Below, one piece after another: positions 44,311-53,287 of a stretch of 64,000 nt of DNA. The DNA lies in assembly GCA_013204985.1 (NCBI GenBank), contig JABMLG010000005.1, forward strand, positions 260,159 through 324,158, given 5' to 3'. The notes under the pieces were generated by a model, which ran no database searches, was not told the origin of the DNA, and was given only the letters and a program-made list of their open reading frames with translations. Origin of the DNA: Microbacteriaceae bacterium VKM Ac-2855 (GTDB lineage: Bacteria; Actinomycetota; Actinomycetes; Actinomycetales; Microbacteriaceae). Position 1 is the stretch's first letter; each line of letters begins with the position of its first letter. A program made the position numbers and the translations under genes.

Positions 44311-46649
44311 CCGACGCGAATAAGCGAGGAACCACTCCCGAACCGCATACGCCTTCGGTTGCGATCGACCGCGTACCAGGCTGGACGGCCCGGATGATCT
44401 GCGCGGCAACAGAGGATGGCGCGCCGCTTCTGCGGCGTGAGTTCTCACTGGATCCCCGTCGCGGCGCCGTCACGTCGGCCGTGCTGCACGTGACGGCAAG
44501 GGGCGCGGTCGAGGCGTGGTTGAACGGGGTTCCCGTGTCGCAGGATCTGCTGACACCGGGGTGGAGCAGCTTCGAGTGGCGGCTGCGCTACGCGAGCTAC
44601 GACATCACCGCCCTGCTCGAGCAGACGAGTGTGCTCGCCTTGGCCCTCGGCAAAGGTTGGTATGGCAGCCGCCTCGGCTGGGCGCCCGGCGAGTCCTGGT
44701 ACGGAGGTCGCCTCGCCGCCCTCGCGCAGCTCGAGGTGACCTTCGCGGACGGCACCACGCAACGCATCGTCACCGACCACCGTTGGACCAGCGGCATCGG
44801 AGCCGTCCTCGGGAACGATCTCTATGACGGGCAGAGCATCGACGCCCGTCAGCGCGACGATTCCTGGAAGCTGCCCGGCTTCGCGGCGGACGGGTGGGCG
44901 GCTGTGCAGGTGATCGACTTCGACACCGCGACACTGCAGCCCTACATCGGCCCGCCCGTGCGGCGGTGGGCCGAACTGCCCGTCATCGAGGTACTGACCT
45001 CACCCTCCGGGAAGACGCTGGTCGACTTCGGACAGAACCTGGTCGGTTGGGTGAAAGTGCGCGTTCACGGCCCCCGGGGTGCTGAGGTGACTCTGCGGCA
45101 CGCCGAGGTGCTCGAGAACGGCGAACTCGCCACCGCACCGCTGCGGACCGCTCTCGCCACGGACCGCTACACCCTCAGCGGCGGCGAGGACGAGTTCGAG
45201 CCGACCTTCACCTTCCACGGCTTCCGCTACGCGGAGATCACCGGGTGGCCCGGCGTCCTCAACCCGGCCGACCTCACCGCCGTCGCGATCGGGTCCGATC
45301 TCACCCGCCGCGGCACGCTGGAGACGTCGGATCCGACGTTGAACCGATTCCACGAGAATGTCGTGTGGGGCATGCGCGGCAACTTCGTCGACATCCCCTC
45401 CGACTGCCCCCAGAGGGACGAGCGCCTCGGCTGGACCGGAGATATCGCCGTCTTCGCGCCCACCGCCGCTTTCCTCTTCGACGTCGAGAACTTCCTCACC
45501 GACTGGCTCGCCGATCTCGCTGTTGAGCAGGAGCACCACGACGGGATCGTCGGCTGGGTCGTCCCTGATCTGTACAAATACATGCCCGAAGATCCGACCT
45601 TCGGCCCGGTCGACTCCACCGCCATCTGGAGTGACGCGGCCGTCTGGGTCCCCTGGGCCGTGTACGAAGCGTACGGACACGTCGACGTGCTTCGCCGCCA
45701 GTTCGACTCGATGTCCACTCACGTGCGAAGAGTGCAGTCCCTCCTGTCCTCGGCCGGGGTCTGGGAGAGCAGCTTCCAGTTCGGCGACTGGCTCGATCCG
45801 GATGCTCCGCCCGACGAGCCTGCCTCGGCGAAAGCCGACCCCGCCGTCGTCGCGACCGCGTGTGCCTACCGCTCGGCGAGCATCGTCGCCGCCACGGCCA
45901 CGCTTCTCGGACACCATCACGAGGCGGACGATTTCGCCCAGATGGCTGCCGCTTTGCGCGCCGCTTTCAATCGGGAGTACGTCAGTGACGGTGTCATCCG
46001 AAGCGATTGCGCCACCGTCTACGCGCTCGCGATCGTCTTCCACCTTCTGGACGAACCGGGCGAGGTGTTCGCGGGCCGCCGGCTGGCTGACCTGGTCGCG
46101 GCGAACGACTACCGGGTATCGACGGGCTTCGCTGGTACGCCGTTCATCGCGGATGCATTGACCGCCACTGGCCACGTCGATTCCGCGTATCGCCTGCTGA
46201 TGGAACGCAGCTGTCCCTCGTGGCTGTATGCGGTGGACATGGGCGCAACCACCGTGTGGGAGCGATGGGATTCTCTGCTGCCCGACGGATCCGTCAATCC
46301 CGGCGGGATGACGAGCTTCAACCATTACGCGCTGGGCGCCGTTGCCGATTGGATGCATCGGGTGATCGGCGGCATCGCTGCGCTGGAGCCGGGTTACACC
46401 TCCGTCCTGATCGCCCCGTATCCCGGCGGCGGCCTCAGTCATGCTCAGGCGACCCTCGAAACGGCGCGGGGTCCGATCAGGGTGTCGTGGATCCGGGAAC
46501 ACGAGGACTTCACCGTCGATGTCGAGCTGCCGCCGGGTGTACGGGGGGTTCTGCGCCTTCCCGGCGGGGCGGACCAGGAAATCGGAGCGGGCAGAAGCAC
46601 GGCCTCGTTAGCGCTGCCGTTCGCAGACACGACGCGCCGCGCGTTGTAG
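44307..46649 (+). CDS. GH78 alpha-L-rhamnosidase (second copy)
   Basis: The 780-residue enzyme shows N-terminal beta-sandwich domains and a helical barrel with the GH78 signature SDCPQRDERLGWTGDIAV. Further conserved stretches are GATTVWERWDSLLPDGS and SFNHYALGAV. It lacks a signal peptide. It is the last gene of the plus-strand operon that starts at 35546 and is coupled to GH3. It is not a recent duplicate of the GH78 at 31876: length and most segments differ, so the two may remove rhamnose from different linkages. Confidence 0.93.
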   Translation: MTDANKRGTTPEPHTPSVAIDRVPGWTARMICAATEDGAPLLRREFSLDPRRGAVTSAVLHVTARGAVEAWLNGVPVSQDLLTPGWSSFEWRLRYASYDITALLEQTSVLALALGKGWYGSRLGWAPGESWYGGRLAALAQLEVTFADGTTQRIVTDHRWTSGIGAVLGNDLYDGQSIDARQRDDSWKLPGFAADGWAAVQVIDFDTATLQPYIGPPVRRWAELPVIEVLTSPSGKTLVDFGQNLVGWVKVRVHGPRGAEVTLRHAEVLENGELATAPLRTALATDRYTLSGGEDEFEPTFTFHGFRYAEITGWPGVLNPADLTAVAIGSDLTRRGTLETSDPTLNRFHENVVWGMRGNFVDIPSDCPQRDERLGWTGDIAVFAPTAAFLFDVENFLTDWLADLAVEQEHHDGIVGWVVPDLYKYMPEDPTFGPVDSTAIWSDAAVWVPWAVYEAYGHVDVLRRQFDSMSTHVRRVQSLLSSAGVWESSFQFGDWLDPDAPPDEPASAKADPAVVATACAYRSASIVAATATLLGHHHEADDFAQMAAALRAAFNREYVSDGVIRSDCATVYALAIVFHLLDEPGEVFAGRRLADLVAANDYRVSTGFAGTPFIADALTATGHVDSAYRLLMERSCPSWLYAVDMGATTVWERWDSLLPDGSVNPGGMTSFNHYALGAVADWMHRVIGGIAALEPGYTSVLIAPYPGGGLSHAQATLETARGPIRVSWIREHEDFTVDVELPPGVRGVLRLPGGADQEIGAGRSTASLALPFADTTRRAL

Positions 46650-46659
46650 CCGTCTCGGC

Positions 46660-48429
46660 TCAGCTGCCGGATTGAGCGGAGTGCAGGAGCGCGTACCGAC
46701 CACCACGGGCCAGCAGCTCGACATGGCTGCCGATCTCGACCACGCGACCCTCCTCGAGAACGACGATGCGATCGGCCGAGCGGATCGTGGCGAGTCGATG
46801 GGCGACGACGAGGGTTGTGCGTCCTCGCATCAATCGTTGCAACGCATTCTTCACGAGTTCCTCAGACTCCGCATCCAGGGCGCTGGTGGCCTCGTCGAGG
46901 ACCAGGATGCGCGGGTCACGCACCAGGGCTCGGGCGATGGCGATGCGCTGACGCTGGCCACCGGACAGACGGGCGCCACGTTCTCCGGCGATGGTGTGCC
47001 ATCCGTCGGGCAGTCGGTCGACGAAGTCGAGGGCGTTCGCGTCCTGGAGGGCGTTTCGGATGCGCTGATCGTCGACGTCCCTCAAGCCGTAGGCGACGTT
47101 GTCCCGGATCGAGCCCTCGAACAGCACCGATTCCTGCGGGACCACTGAGACGAATGTGCGCCAGCTGCGCAGGTCCAGGTCTTCCATATTCGAGCCGTCC
47201 AGCAGGATCCGCCCCGATGTCGGTCGAAGAAAACCGAGCGCCAGATTCAGCATGGTCGATTTGCCGGAACCAGACGAGCCGACGAACGCGACCGTCTCTC
47301 CGGGGCGGACATGGAGCGTCACATCGGTGACCGCGGACGCGGACGCCTCGGCGTACCGGAGCCCGACGTTCTCGAAGAGGATCTCTCCGGTCACGGCCTG
47401 CAGCGTCCTCTTTCCTTCGTTGGACTCCAGATCCGGTTCTTGCATGACCTCGGCGATCGACCGCATCGACTCGCTCCCTCGGGCGATGATCGGCAGCAGG
47501 AGCAGAACGTTCGTCATCGCCCCGGTCAAAAGTGCGAAGTAGGAACTCAGCAGCACCACCTGACCGGGGGTGACCGGAATCCATCCGCTGATCGAGACCC
47601 ACGCGGCCAGCAGCAGGCAGCCGATTCCGAGTAATTGCAGGCTGACCCATGACAGGGAGGAGAACCGGCCGTTGAGCAGATCCAGCGCGTAGCCCGCTGA
47701 CCGCACCCCCTCAGCGCCTGCTGCGACGCGGTCCACCGCTGTGCGCTCCACTCCGTGTGCCCGGGTTATCGGCATCAGCGTGGCCATCTCGCCGACACGG
47801 GCGGAAAACCGTTCCACTTCGCGTCGGAATTCCTCGTTACCTCGACGCGAGCGCTTGCCCAGGAATGCTCTGAGTAACGCGGCGAGGGGGATGGTCAGCG
47901 CATAGAACGGCAAGAAGGCCGGGACGTTGATGGCTGTCATGGTGATCGCGCCGAGACCGACGGTGACGGCTGTCAGCAGAGGGGGAGTCGCCTGCTGCAG
48001 CATGAGTTCGACGTTCTCGACATCGCGGACGACTTTCGTCTGGACGATCGACGAGCTCGCCCGGGTGTGGAATCCGATCGACAGAATCTGCAACCGTGCC
48101 GCGAGTGCATTGCGAAGATCGGCACCGGTGCTTCGCACCGCGCTCATGAAGAGCCTCGTGAACATCACGCTGTTGGGGTAGTTCTGCGCGAGCGCGATGA
48201 CGGCAGCAGCCGTCCACAGCAGCAGTGACGACGTCGGTCCTCCCGCGACCACGATGTCGATGACCGCACCGGTGATGACCGGAAGCAGCCAGACCGGAAT
48301 GTCTTTGACCAGAAAGAACACGATGGAGAGCAGGACGCGACGCTGGTACCGTCCGAGCAACTTCACGATCGACATCGCCGGATTGCCGTGATCGATCTCG
48401 ACCGGCGACAGTGCAGGGCGGTGAATCAT
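46660..48429 (-). CDS. ABC exporter half-transporter (membrane + ATPase domains)
   Basis: The 589-residue protein has an N-terminal six-helix ABC-exporter membrane domain (about 25-320) fused to an ATPase domain (about 350-585). Walker A is VGSSGSGKST, the signature is RLSGGQRQR, Walker B is ILVLDEATSALD, and the switch His is in VAHRLATI. All catalytic parts are intact. It probably works as a homodimer and exports a small lipophilic or peptide-like molecule. It follows the GH3 gene by 130 bp on the same strand, so it may remove an aglycone or product. That role is inference. Confidence 0.9.
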   Translation of the reverse strand: MIHRPALSPVEIDHGNPAMSIVKLLGRYQRRVLLSIVFFLVKDIPVWLLPVITGAVIDIVVAGGPTSSLLLWTAAAVIALAQNYPNSVMFTRLFMSAVRSTGADLRNALAARLQILSIGFHTRASSSIVQTKVVRDVENVELMLQQATPPLLTAVTVGLGAITMTAINVPAFLPFYALTIPLAALLRAFLGKRSRRGNEEFRREVERFSARVGEMATLMPITRAHGVERTAVDRVAAGAEGVRSAGYALDLLNGRFSSLSWVSLQLLGIGCLLLAAWVSISGWIPVTPGQVVLLSSYFALLTGAMTNVLLLLPIIARGSESMRSIAEVMQEPDLESNEGKRTLQAVTGEILFENVGLRYAEASASAVTDVTLHVRPGETVAFVGSSGSGKSTMLNLALGFLRPTSGRILLDGSNMEDLDLRSWRTFVSVVPQESVLFEGSIRDNVAYGLRDVDDQRIRNALQDANALDFVDRLPDGWHTIAGERGARLSGGQRQRIAIARALVRDPRILVLDEATSALDAESEELVKNALQRLMRGRTTLVVAHRLATIRSADRIVVLEEGRVVEIGSHVELLARGGRYALLHSAQSGS

Positions 48430-48533
48430 TGCGCGATTTCCTTCTTCAAGCGTTGGCCTGGCATGACGATGGCTGAGGATCGCCGGCGAGCCGCCCAGGC
48501 CCCGTCGGATCCTGACGAGGATCAGCCCTCCTG

Positions 48534-48548
48534 GCCGGGACGCCCGGC
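48534..48548 (-). terminator. Small hairpin between GH3 and ABC exporter genes
   Basis: GCCGGG and CCCGGC pair around a 3-base loop within 30 bp of the GH3 stop. It is weak and may only attenuate transcription into the exporter gene. Confidence 0.35.
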
Positions 48549-48559
48549 GACTCTCGCGG

Positions 48560-50929
48560 TCAGGAGGCGATCGAAGACGTCATGTGCACGATCACGGAAC
48601 TGGTCAGCGCTCGGTCCAAACCGACGTTCTGCACGGTGCCGGTCAGCGTCACCTCGTCACGCAACTCGATCTCCCGAGAGGAGCCGCCGACGAAGAGTCG
48701 GATGGCTCCGGGCTCGACGATCCAGCCGACCGGTCGGTCCCAGAGAGCGAACATGGTCGCCGGGATCTCGACGCTCAGCTGCGCGGCAGCGCCCGGCTCG
48801 AGCGTGATGCGTTCGAAGGCGACGAGTACTGATCCGCGCCGGGCGGTTCGCGCGACGACATCCTTCCCGTACACCTGCACGACCTCGTCACCGGCACGGT
48901 CGCCGATGTTGGTGACTGTAAAGGAAAGCCGGATGGTGCCGTCGGTGGGAGCGTCGGGATCAACGATCAGGTCCGTGTACTCGAAGCTCGTGTAACTGAG
49001 TCCGTGGCCGAAGGGGAACAAGGCGCCACCGGCGCCGTCGACATAGGACGTCTCTGCGACCTCGCGTGCGTACGGCGCTGGGGCAGATCCGGCGGAGCGC
49101 AGAAGGGAGACGGGGAGGCGTCCTGCTGGATTCACGTCGCCGAACAGCACGGAGGCGACGGCGTTGCCGGCTTCCTCGCCGCCGAAGAACGAAGAGACGA
49201 TGGCGGGGACCGATTGCGCCATCCAGTCGAGCACGAAGGCCCGCCCGTGGCTGAGGACCACGATCGTGGGCGTTCCGGTCGCGATGATCGCTTCGACCAG
49301 CTCCCGCTGAACCCCGGGCAGGGCACAATCAGAGCTGTCGAGTCCTTCGCCTACAGTGCCGAAACCGTTGATGCCGGCCTGATCACCGACGACCACCACA
49401 GCAACGTCCGCAGAGGTGGCGATTCGGACGGCTTCCTCGAAACCCGACCGATCTTTCGTCGCAACAGTCGACCCGTGCGCGTACAGGACGGTGGTGTCCT
49501 CGCCGGCCCGGTTTCTGATCCCGTCGAGGAAGGAGACGATCGGTACGGACCCGACGAGCAGATTCGCGTCATCGGGGCCGCCGGCTCCCATCAGATCCGT
49601 CAGGACGTCGGGCTTGGCCTGCGGGTCGGCTGCGTAGATCCATCTCTTCGTGCCGCTGTCGAGGACCGGGTAGCTGTAGTTGCCGAGCTGACCCATCGGG
49701 CGATCGGCGTTGGGGCCGATGACGGCGATCGTCTTCGCTGTGCGGTCGAGGGGGAGCAGCGGCTGTCCGCGCACGGGCTTGTTCTGCAGCAAAATGACTG
49801 ATTCCTCCGCGATGCGGCGCGCAAGATCGCGGCCTTCCTGCGAATCGAACGTTTCCGGCACCGCATCGAGATCAACATACGGATTCTCGAAGAGCCCGAT
49901 ACGGAACTTGCTTCGCAGCACGCTTGCGACGGCACGATCCAGCTCGGCCTCCGCGAGCACGCCGTTCCGGACCGCCTCCACGATCTCGCTCGTAGACACT
50001 CCGTTGTCGAGCTCGAGGTCCACCCCTGCACGGATGGCCTGCGCGAGTGCGTGGCTATCGTCCTCAGCTGTGCCATGTTTCGTGTGCAGCTGTTTGACGG
50101 CACCGAGGTCGGAGATCACGAGGCCGTCAAAACCCAGCTCCTCACGCAACAGATCCTGCAGAAACTCGGCTGTCCCGGTGACGGGGCGCCCGTCGATGGT
50201 GTTGTAGGACGGCATGATCCCGAGCGCACCCCCGGCCCGGATCGCCATTTCGAACGGCACCGCGTCCACTTCATGCAGCTCTCGGTCACCCAGGTGGGCC
50301 GCCTCGGTGTTGCGACCGCCCTCACTGGCGCTGTAGCCGATGAAGTGTTTCACCGTCGCGATGAGCGGGGTCGCCGGATCCGCATTCTGGAGCGCCCGGA
50401 TGAACGCGGTCGCCATCGAACCGACGAGATAGGGGTCTTCACCGTAGGTCTCCTCGACACGGCCCCAGCGGGGATCCCGGGCGACGTCGGCCAACGGCGA
50501 CAGCGCCTGACGAACGCCGAGCTGCGCCATCTGCCGGCCGATCAGGGTCGCCATCTCCTCGATGAGCGCTGGTCGCCAGGTCGCCGCCTGCGCGATCGCG
50601 TCCGGGAACACGGTAGCGTCCCGAACCTTCAGCCCAAGAAGTGCCTCCTCCGCGAGGAGAACAGGAATCCCGAGACGGGTGTCCTCGACGTGCTTGCGCT
50701 GCAACTCCCGCGCAGCGCGCGCCGTCTCTCGAGGAGGCGCGTCCAGTGTGGACAGAGACGCAGTGATGTTTCCCCAGCCGGTAGCGGGCGGGTTATGGAC
50801 ATCAACGACCGCGCCGAAGGGTGCGGCCACCTGCGCCGCCTTCTCCTCCAGCGTCATCCGCGACAGAAGATCGCTGACACGCTCATCGACCGGCGCGGTC
50901 GGATCGAGATAAGGGACGCGGTCGGCCAT
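48560..50929 (-). CDS. GH3 beta-glucosidase/xylosidase with fibronectin-III domain
   Basis: The 789-residue enzyme has the full GH3 layout: barrel (KHFIGYSASEGGRN; nucleophile Asp in GLVISDLGAV), alpha/beta sandwich, and a C-terminal fibronectin-III-like domain (FPFGHGLSYTSFEY marks its start). No signal peptide is present. The ATG at 50929 is five bases after AAAGGAG; the GTG two codons upstream overlaps that site. It is the first gene of a minus-strand pair with the ABC exporter. Palindromic site 3 lies about 85 bp upstream, which ties it to the GH10 and importer genes. Confidence 0.94.
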   Translation of the reverse strand: MADRVPYLDPTAPVDERVSDLLSRMTLEEKAAQVAAPFGAVVDVHNPPATGWGNITASLSTLDAPPRETARAARELQRKHVEDTRLGIPVLLAEEALLGLKVRDATVFPDAIAQAATWRPALIEEMATLIGRQMAQLGVRQALSPLADVARDPRWGRVEETYGEDPYLVGSMATAFIRALQNADPATPLIATVKHFIGYSASEGGRNTEAAHLGDRELHEVDAVPFEMAIRAGGALGIMPSYNTIDGRPVTGTAEFLQDLLREELGFDGLVISDLGAVKQLHTKHGTAEDDSHALAQAIRAGVDLELDNGVSTSEIVEAVRNGVLAEAELDRAVASVLRSKFRIGLFENPYVDLDAVPETFDSQEGRDLARRIAEESVILLQNKPVRGQPLLPLDRTAKTIAVIGPNADRPMGQLGNYSYPVLDSGTKRWIYAADPQAKPDVLTDLMGAGGPDDANLLVGSVPIVSFLDGIRNRAGEDTTVLYAHGSTVATKDRSGFEEAVRIATSADVAVVVVGDQAGINGFGTVGEGLDSSDCALPGVQRELVEAIIATGTPTIVVLSHGRAFVLDWMAQSVPAIVSSFFGGEEAGNAVASVLFGDVNPAGRLPVSLLRSAGSAPAPYAREVAETSYVDGAGGALFPFGHGLSYTSFEYTDLIVDPDAPTDGTIRLSFTVTNIGDRAGDEVVQVYGKDVVARTARRGSVLVAFERITLEPGAAAQLSVEIPATMFALWDRPVGWIVEPGAIRLFVGGSSREIELRDEVTLTGTVQNVGLDRALTSSVIVHMTSSIAS

Positions 50930-51014
50930 GCTCACTCCTTTGTAGATGCGCGATCCCGTCCCTCGGCACCGGATGCCGGATCGTACGGTCGCGCGGCAGT
51001 GATGATGCTATCCC

Positions 51015-51038
51015 AAATTGATACACCTGCTGTTATTT
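51015..51038 (-). promoter_or_regulatory. 24-bp palindromic operator with promoter, GH3 gene (site 3)
   Basis: The site has AAAT and ATTT ends and a CACCTG centre on the plus strand, and is self-complementary at these positions. Read on the minus strand, TAGCAT starts five bases beyond it (51010-51005), like the -10 hexamers at sites 1 and 2. It is placed to control the GH3-exporter operon. Confidence 0.62.
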
Positions 51039-51094
51039 CGGCGGGTCGGGGAATCGGATTCTTCTTCGCCCGTCGCGCCGGCCACGGAGTCGCC

Positions 51095-51610
51095 CTACAG
51101 GCCCGTGTTGTGCGGGCTGGCAGCCAGCATCCGAGCGCGCTGCGTCAGGCTGTGGTTGCGCCAGAGCAAGTTCGCCGTCCGCACGCCGATCGTCGCCGCA
51201 GCCATGAGGATGAGGGCAGCGGTCCAGGCGTTCGGGTCGATCCGGTTCTGGGCGCTGAAGGTTCCGAGCGCGACCCCGCCGCCGTTCGTGGCGTAAAGCT
51301 GGAACACGAGGCACGACCCCATCCGCACGACCCACAAGCTCGCGGCCGCCGGGCCGGCTTTCACCGATACCATCCCTTTGCCACTGATCCGAAACCGTGT
51401 AGAGAGTCCGACACCGGCACCGATTCCCGCTCCGATCAGAACAGCGATGGCAACAACGCTGAGGCTGTTGCCGGTGGTGGGAACGTCGTGGATGTAGGTG
51501 ACGATCGCCCATCCGACGAGTGCGACCGGAAGCAGGATCTGGATCGCACCGAGCCGACGTTCCCGGATCTAGTTGAGGACGATGTCGATGATGCATTCAG
51601 TGAATGTCAT
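51095..51610 (-). pseudogene. Membrane protein gene interrupted by one amber codon
   Basis: An ATG at 51610 gives MTFTECIIDIVLN, then a TAG (51569-51571), and then the same frame runs on for another 158 codons with clear membrane-protein character. IRERRLGAIQILLPVALVGW follows directly, with later helices around VVAIAVLIGAGIGAGVG and WTAALILMAAATIGV. A single C-to-T change (CAG to TAG) would explain it, restoring NQIRERR. The intact protein would have about 171 residues and four to five helices, similar to DUF1453/CcdC-like proteins as I remember them. It is probably inactive unless the amber codon is read through. Its 5' end faces the Fic gene. Confidence 0.65.
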
Positions 51611-51681
51611 GACTACAAGACTTCGCTTAGCTACTCTAAAGTGTTTTTGCGTTGGATGTGCGAGCGGTTAGGTGGGCCCCG

Positions 51682-52995
51682 GTGGCGAACTACGTCGAGC
51701 GGTTGTGGAACCCCGAGGATCCGGGTGGATTGAGCCGGAAGGATCTGGCGCCCGGTCGGTACCGCGCCTACGTTCCGGATGAGCTCGGCGCAGCGTTGCC
51801 CGAGCTCGGTCCGGAAGCCTCGGGGGCGGCGGAGGCCGCGTTGGTGGTGCTTGCTCGTGCGGATGAGCGGATCGGGGAGCGGGGCCGGTTCCTGAATCAC
51901 CTCTTGATCCGGTCGGAGAGCATCTCGTCGTCGTGGATCGAGGGAAATCGAATCACGCCGAAGAAGCTGGCGATCGCGGAGATCCTGCACCACGGCACCC
52001 GTGTCGCGCTCGACGTTGTCGCGAACGTGCGCGCGACAGAGGAGGCGATCACGACGCTCGCTGATCGGGATCGGCCCGTGACGACCGCGGATATCGAGGC
52101 GTTGCAGCACGTGATCGAGCCGGCGCTCGAGCCCGGGCTCCGTCAGGCGCAGAACTGGGTCGGCGGTCCGGGATGGAGTCCGTTGCGGGCGGACTTCGTG
52201 CCGCCCCCGGAGACCGAGGTGCGCCGGCTCGTCGACGATCTCGCCGGGTTCGTGACGGAGACGTCCGGGAATCCGATCGTCCGGGCGGCGATCGCGCACG
52301 CGCAGTTCGAGACCATCCACCCGTTCGCCGACGGGAACGGCCGCACCGGTCGGGCGTTGATCCACACGGTGCTGCGGCGGGCGGATGCGGTTCGGAATGT
52401 GTTGATTCCGATCAGCACCGTCTTTGCGGGCAATACCGACGGGTACATCCGTGGGCTGTCGGCGTTCCGCACGGAGCCACCGCAGCTGGACGAGTGGGTG
52501 GTCGGCTTCGCGCGGGCGACCGAACTCGCGGCGGCGAATGCGGTTCGGCTCGCCGACGACGTTGTCCGGCTCGATGAGGTGCTCGTGCAGCAGTTGATCG
52601 CGTTCCGCCGCGATGCCGGGCTGTCACCCGCCTCTCCGCGCCGAGACGCGCTGGTCCTTCGAGTCCTCGACTCGCTCGCAGCCGAGCCGGTGGTGTCCGT
52701 CGAGACCGTGGCGCGGCGTCTCGACACGTCGGTGACGGCGGCGTCCCGCGCACTCACGCAGCTCGCCGACGCCGGCATTCTGGGGCGGACGAAGGATCAG
52801 AAGGGTCGGCTGATCGCGTGGACGGCAGATCGCCACCTCGGCTTGGTGGCGCTCCCTGAACGCAGCAACCGAGTCGGTGGCGCGGACACCGCGATCCGGA
52901 CGCCGAAGTCCGGCCCGGCTGCGCCGAATCCTGAGCACCTCGGACCCCTGCGTCCCCGCGGCGGTGGACCGTCGCTGGAGTCCGCTTCGCCATGA
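51682..52995 (+). CDS. Fic-domain protein with inhibitory helix motif
   Basis: The protein of about 437 residues has the Fic catalytic motif HPFADGNGRTGR, which in relatives transfers AMP from ATP to target hydroxyls. Upstream lies SSSWIEGNR, which matches the inhibitory (S/T)xxxE(G/N) helix, so it is a class II self-inhibited Fic protein. A C-terminal winged helix (about 330-390: VETVARRLDTSVTAASRAL) probably binds DNA. I start at the GTG at 51682 after AGGTGG; a TTG at 51652 is in frame but less well supported. It stands alone; the target is unknown. Confidence 0.88.
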   Translation: MANYVERLWNPEDPGGLSRKDLAPGRYRAYVPDELGAALPELGPEASGAAEAALVVLARADERIGERGRFLNHLLIRSESISSSWIEGNRITPKKLAIAEILHHGTRVALDVVANVRATEEAITTLADRDRPVTTADIEALQHVIEPALEPGLRQAQNWVGGPGWSPLRADFVPPPETEVRRLVDDLAGFVTETSGNPIVRAAIAHAQFETIHPFADGNGRTGRALIHTVLRRADAVRNVLIPISTVFAGNTDGYIRGLSAFRTEPPQLDEWVVGFARATELAAANAVRLADDVVRLDEVLVQQLIAFRRDAGLSPASPRRDALVLRVLDSLAAEPVVSVETVARRLDTSVTAASRALTQLADAGILGRTKDQKGRLIAWTADRHLGLVALPERSNRVGGADTAIRTPKSGPAAPNPEHLGPLRPRGGGPSLESASP

Positions 52996-53076
52996 TCTCC
53001 CCGACGACCGTCCGCGGGAGAGATCGACGCCGAGTGGTGCTGAAGTTATCGCCACGCGACTGACCCCGAAACGAGA

Positions 53077-53120
53077 GAAGCCCCCTCGATCAGCGTCGTG
53101 GCGCAGATCGAAGGGGCTTC
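53077..53120 (-). terminator. Terminator of tRNA-Ser
   Basis: GAAGCCCCCTCGATC and GATCGAAGGGGCTTC pair over 15 positions with one mismatch around a 14-base loop. It starts right after the tRNA 3' end on the minus strand and is followed there by a T-rich run (tctcgttt). Confidence 0.8.
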
Positions 53121-53121
53121 G

Positions 53122-53211
53122 TGGCGGTACCGGTGGGATTTGAACCCACGGTGGACTTGCACCCACACATGTTTTCGAGACATGCTCCTTAGGCCGCTCG
53201 GACACGGTACC
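53122..53211 (-). tRNA. tRNA-Ser (anticodon CGA), CCA encoded
   Basis: Read on the minus strand, GGTACCG pairs with CGGTACC in the acceptor stem, followed by discriminator G and an encoded CCA. The anticodon loop CTCGAAA between CATGT and ACATG gives anticodon CGA, which reads UCG serine codons. The long variable arm expected of serine tRNAs and a normal T loop (TTCAAAT) are present. A hairpin terminator follows. Confidence 0.96.
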
Positions 53212-53287
53212 GGGGACGAGTGTACGCGACCGCCCGCAACGGCGCCAATCGGGCCGCGCGCCACCCTGCGAGGGACCCCTCTTGTGC

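Noticed and set aside
12169-46649. Reading the loci as a classical ulvan or gellan degradation system
   Set aside because: Rhamnosidases plus a lyase suggested it, but there is no sulphatase and no GH88/GH105 unsaturated glucuronyl hydrolase, and the GH10, GH36 and importer genes fit other plant glycans or glycosides better.
48426-48464. A 12-codon frame overlapping the ABC exporter start (ATGA)
   Set aside because: It has no ribosome-binding site of its own; the AAGGA inside it simply serves the exporter gene.
51095-51373. An intact 92-residue gene starting at the internal ATG (51373)
   Set aside because: The frame continues upstream with clear membrane-protein sequence to the amber codon, so the short version is a fragment and lacks a proper start region.
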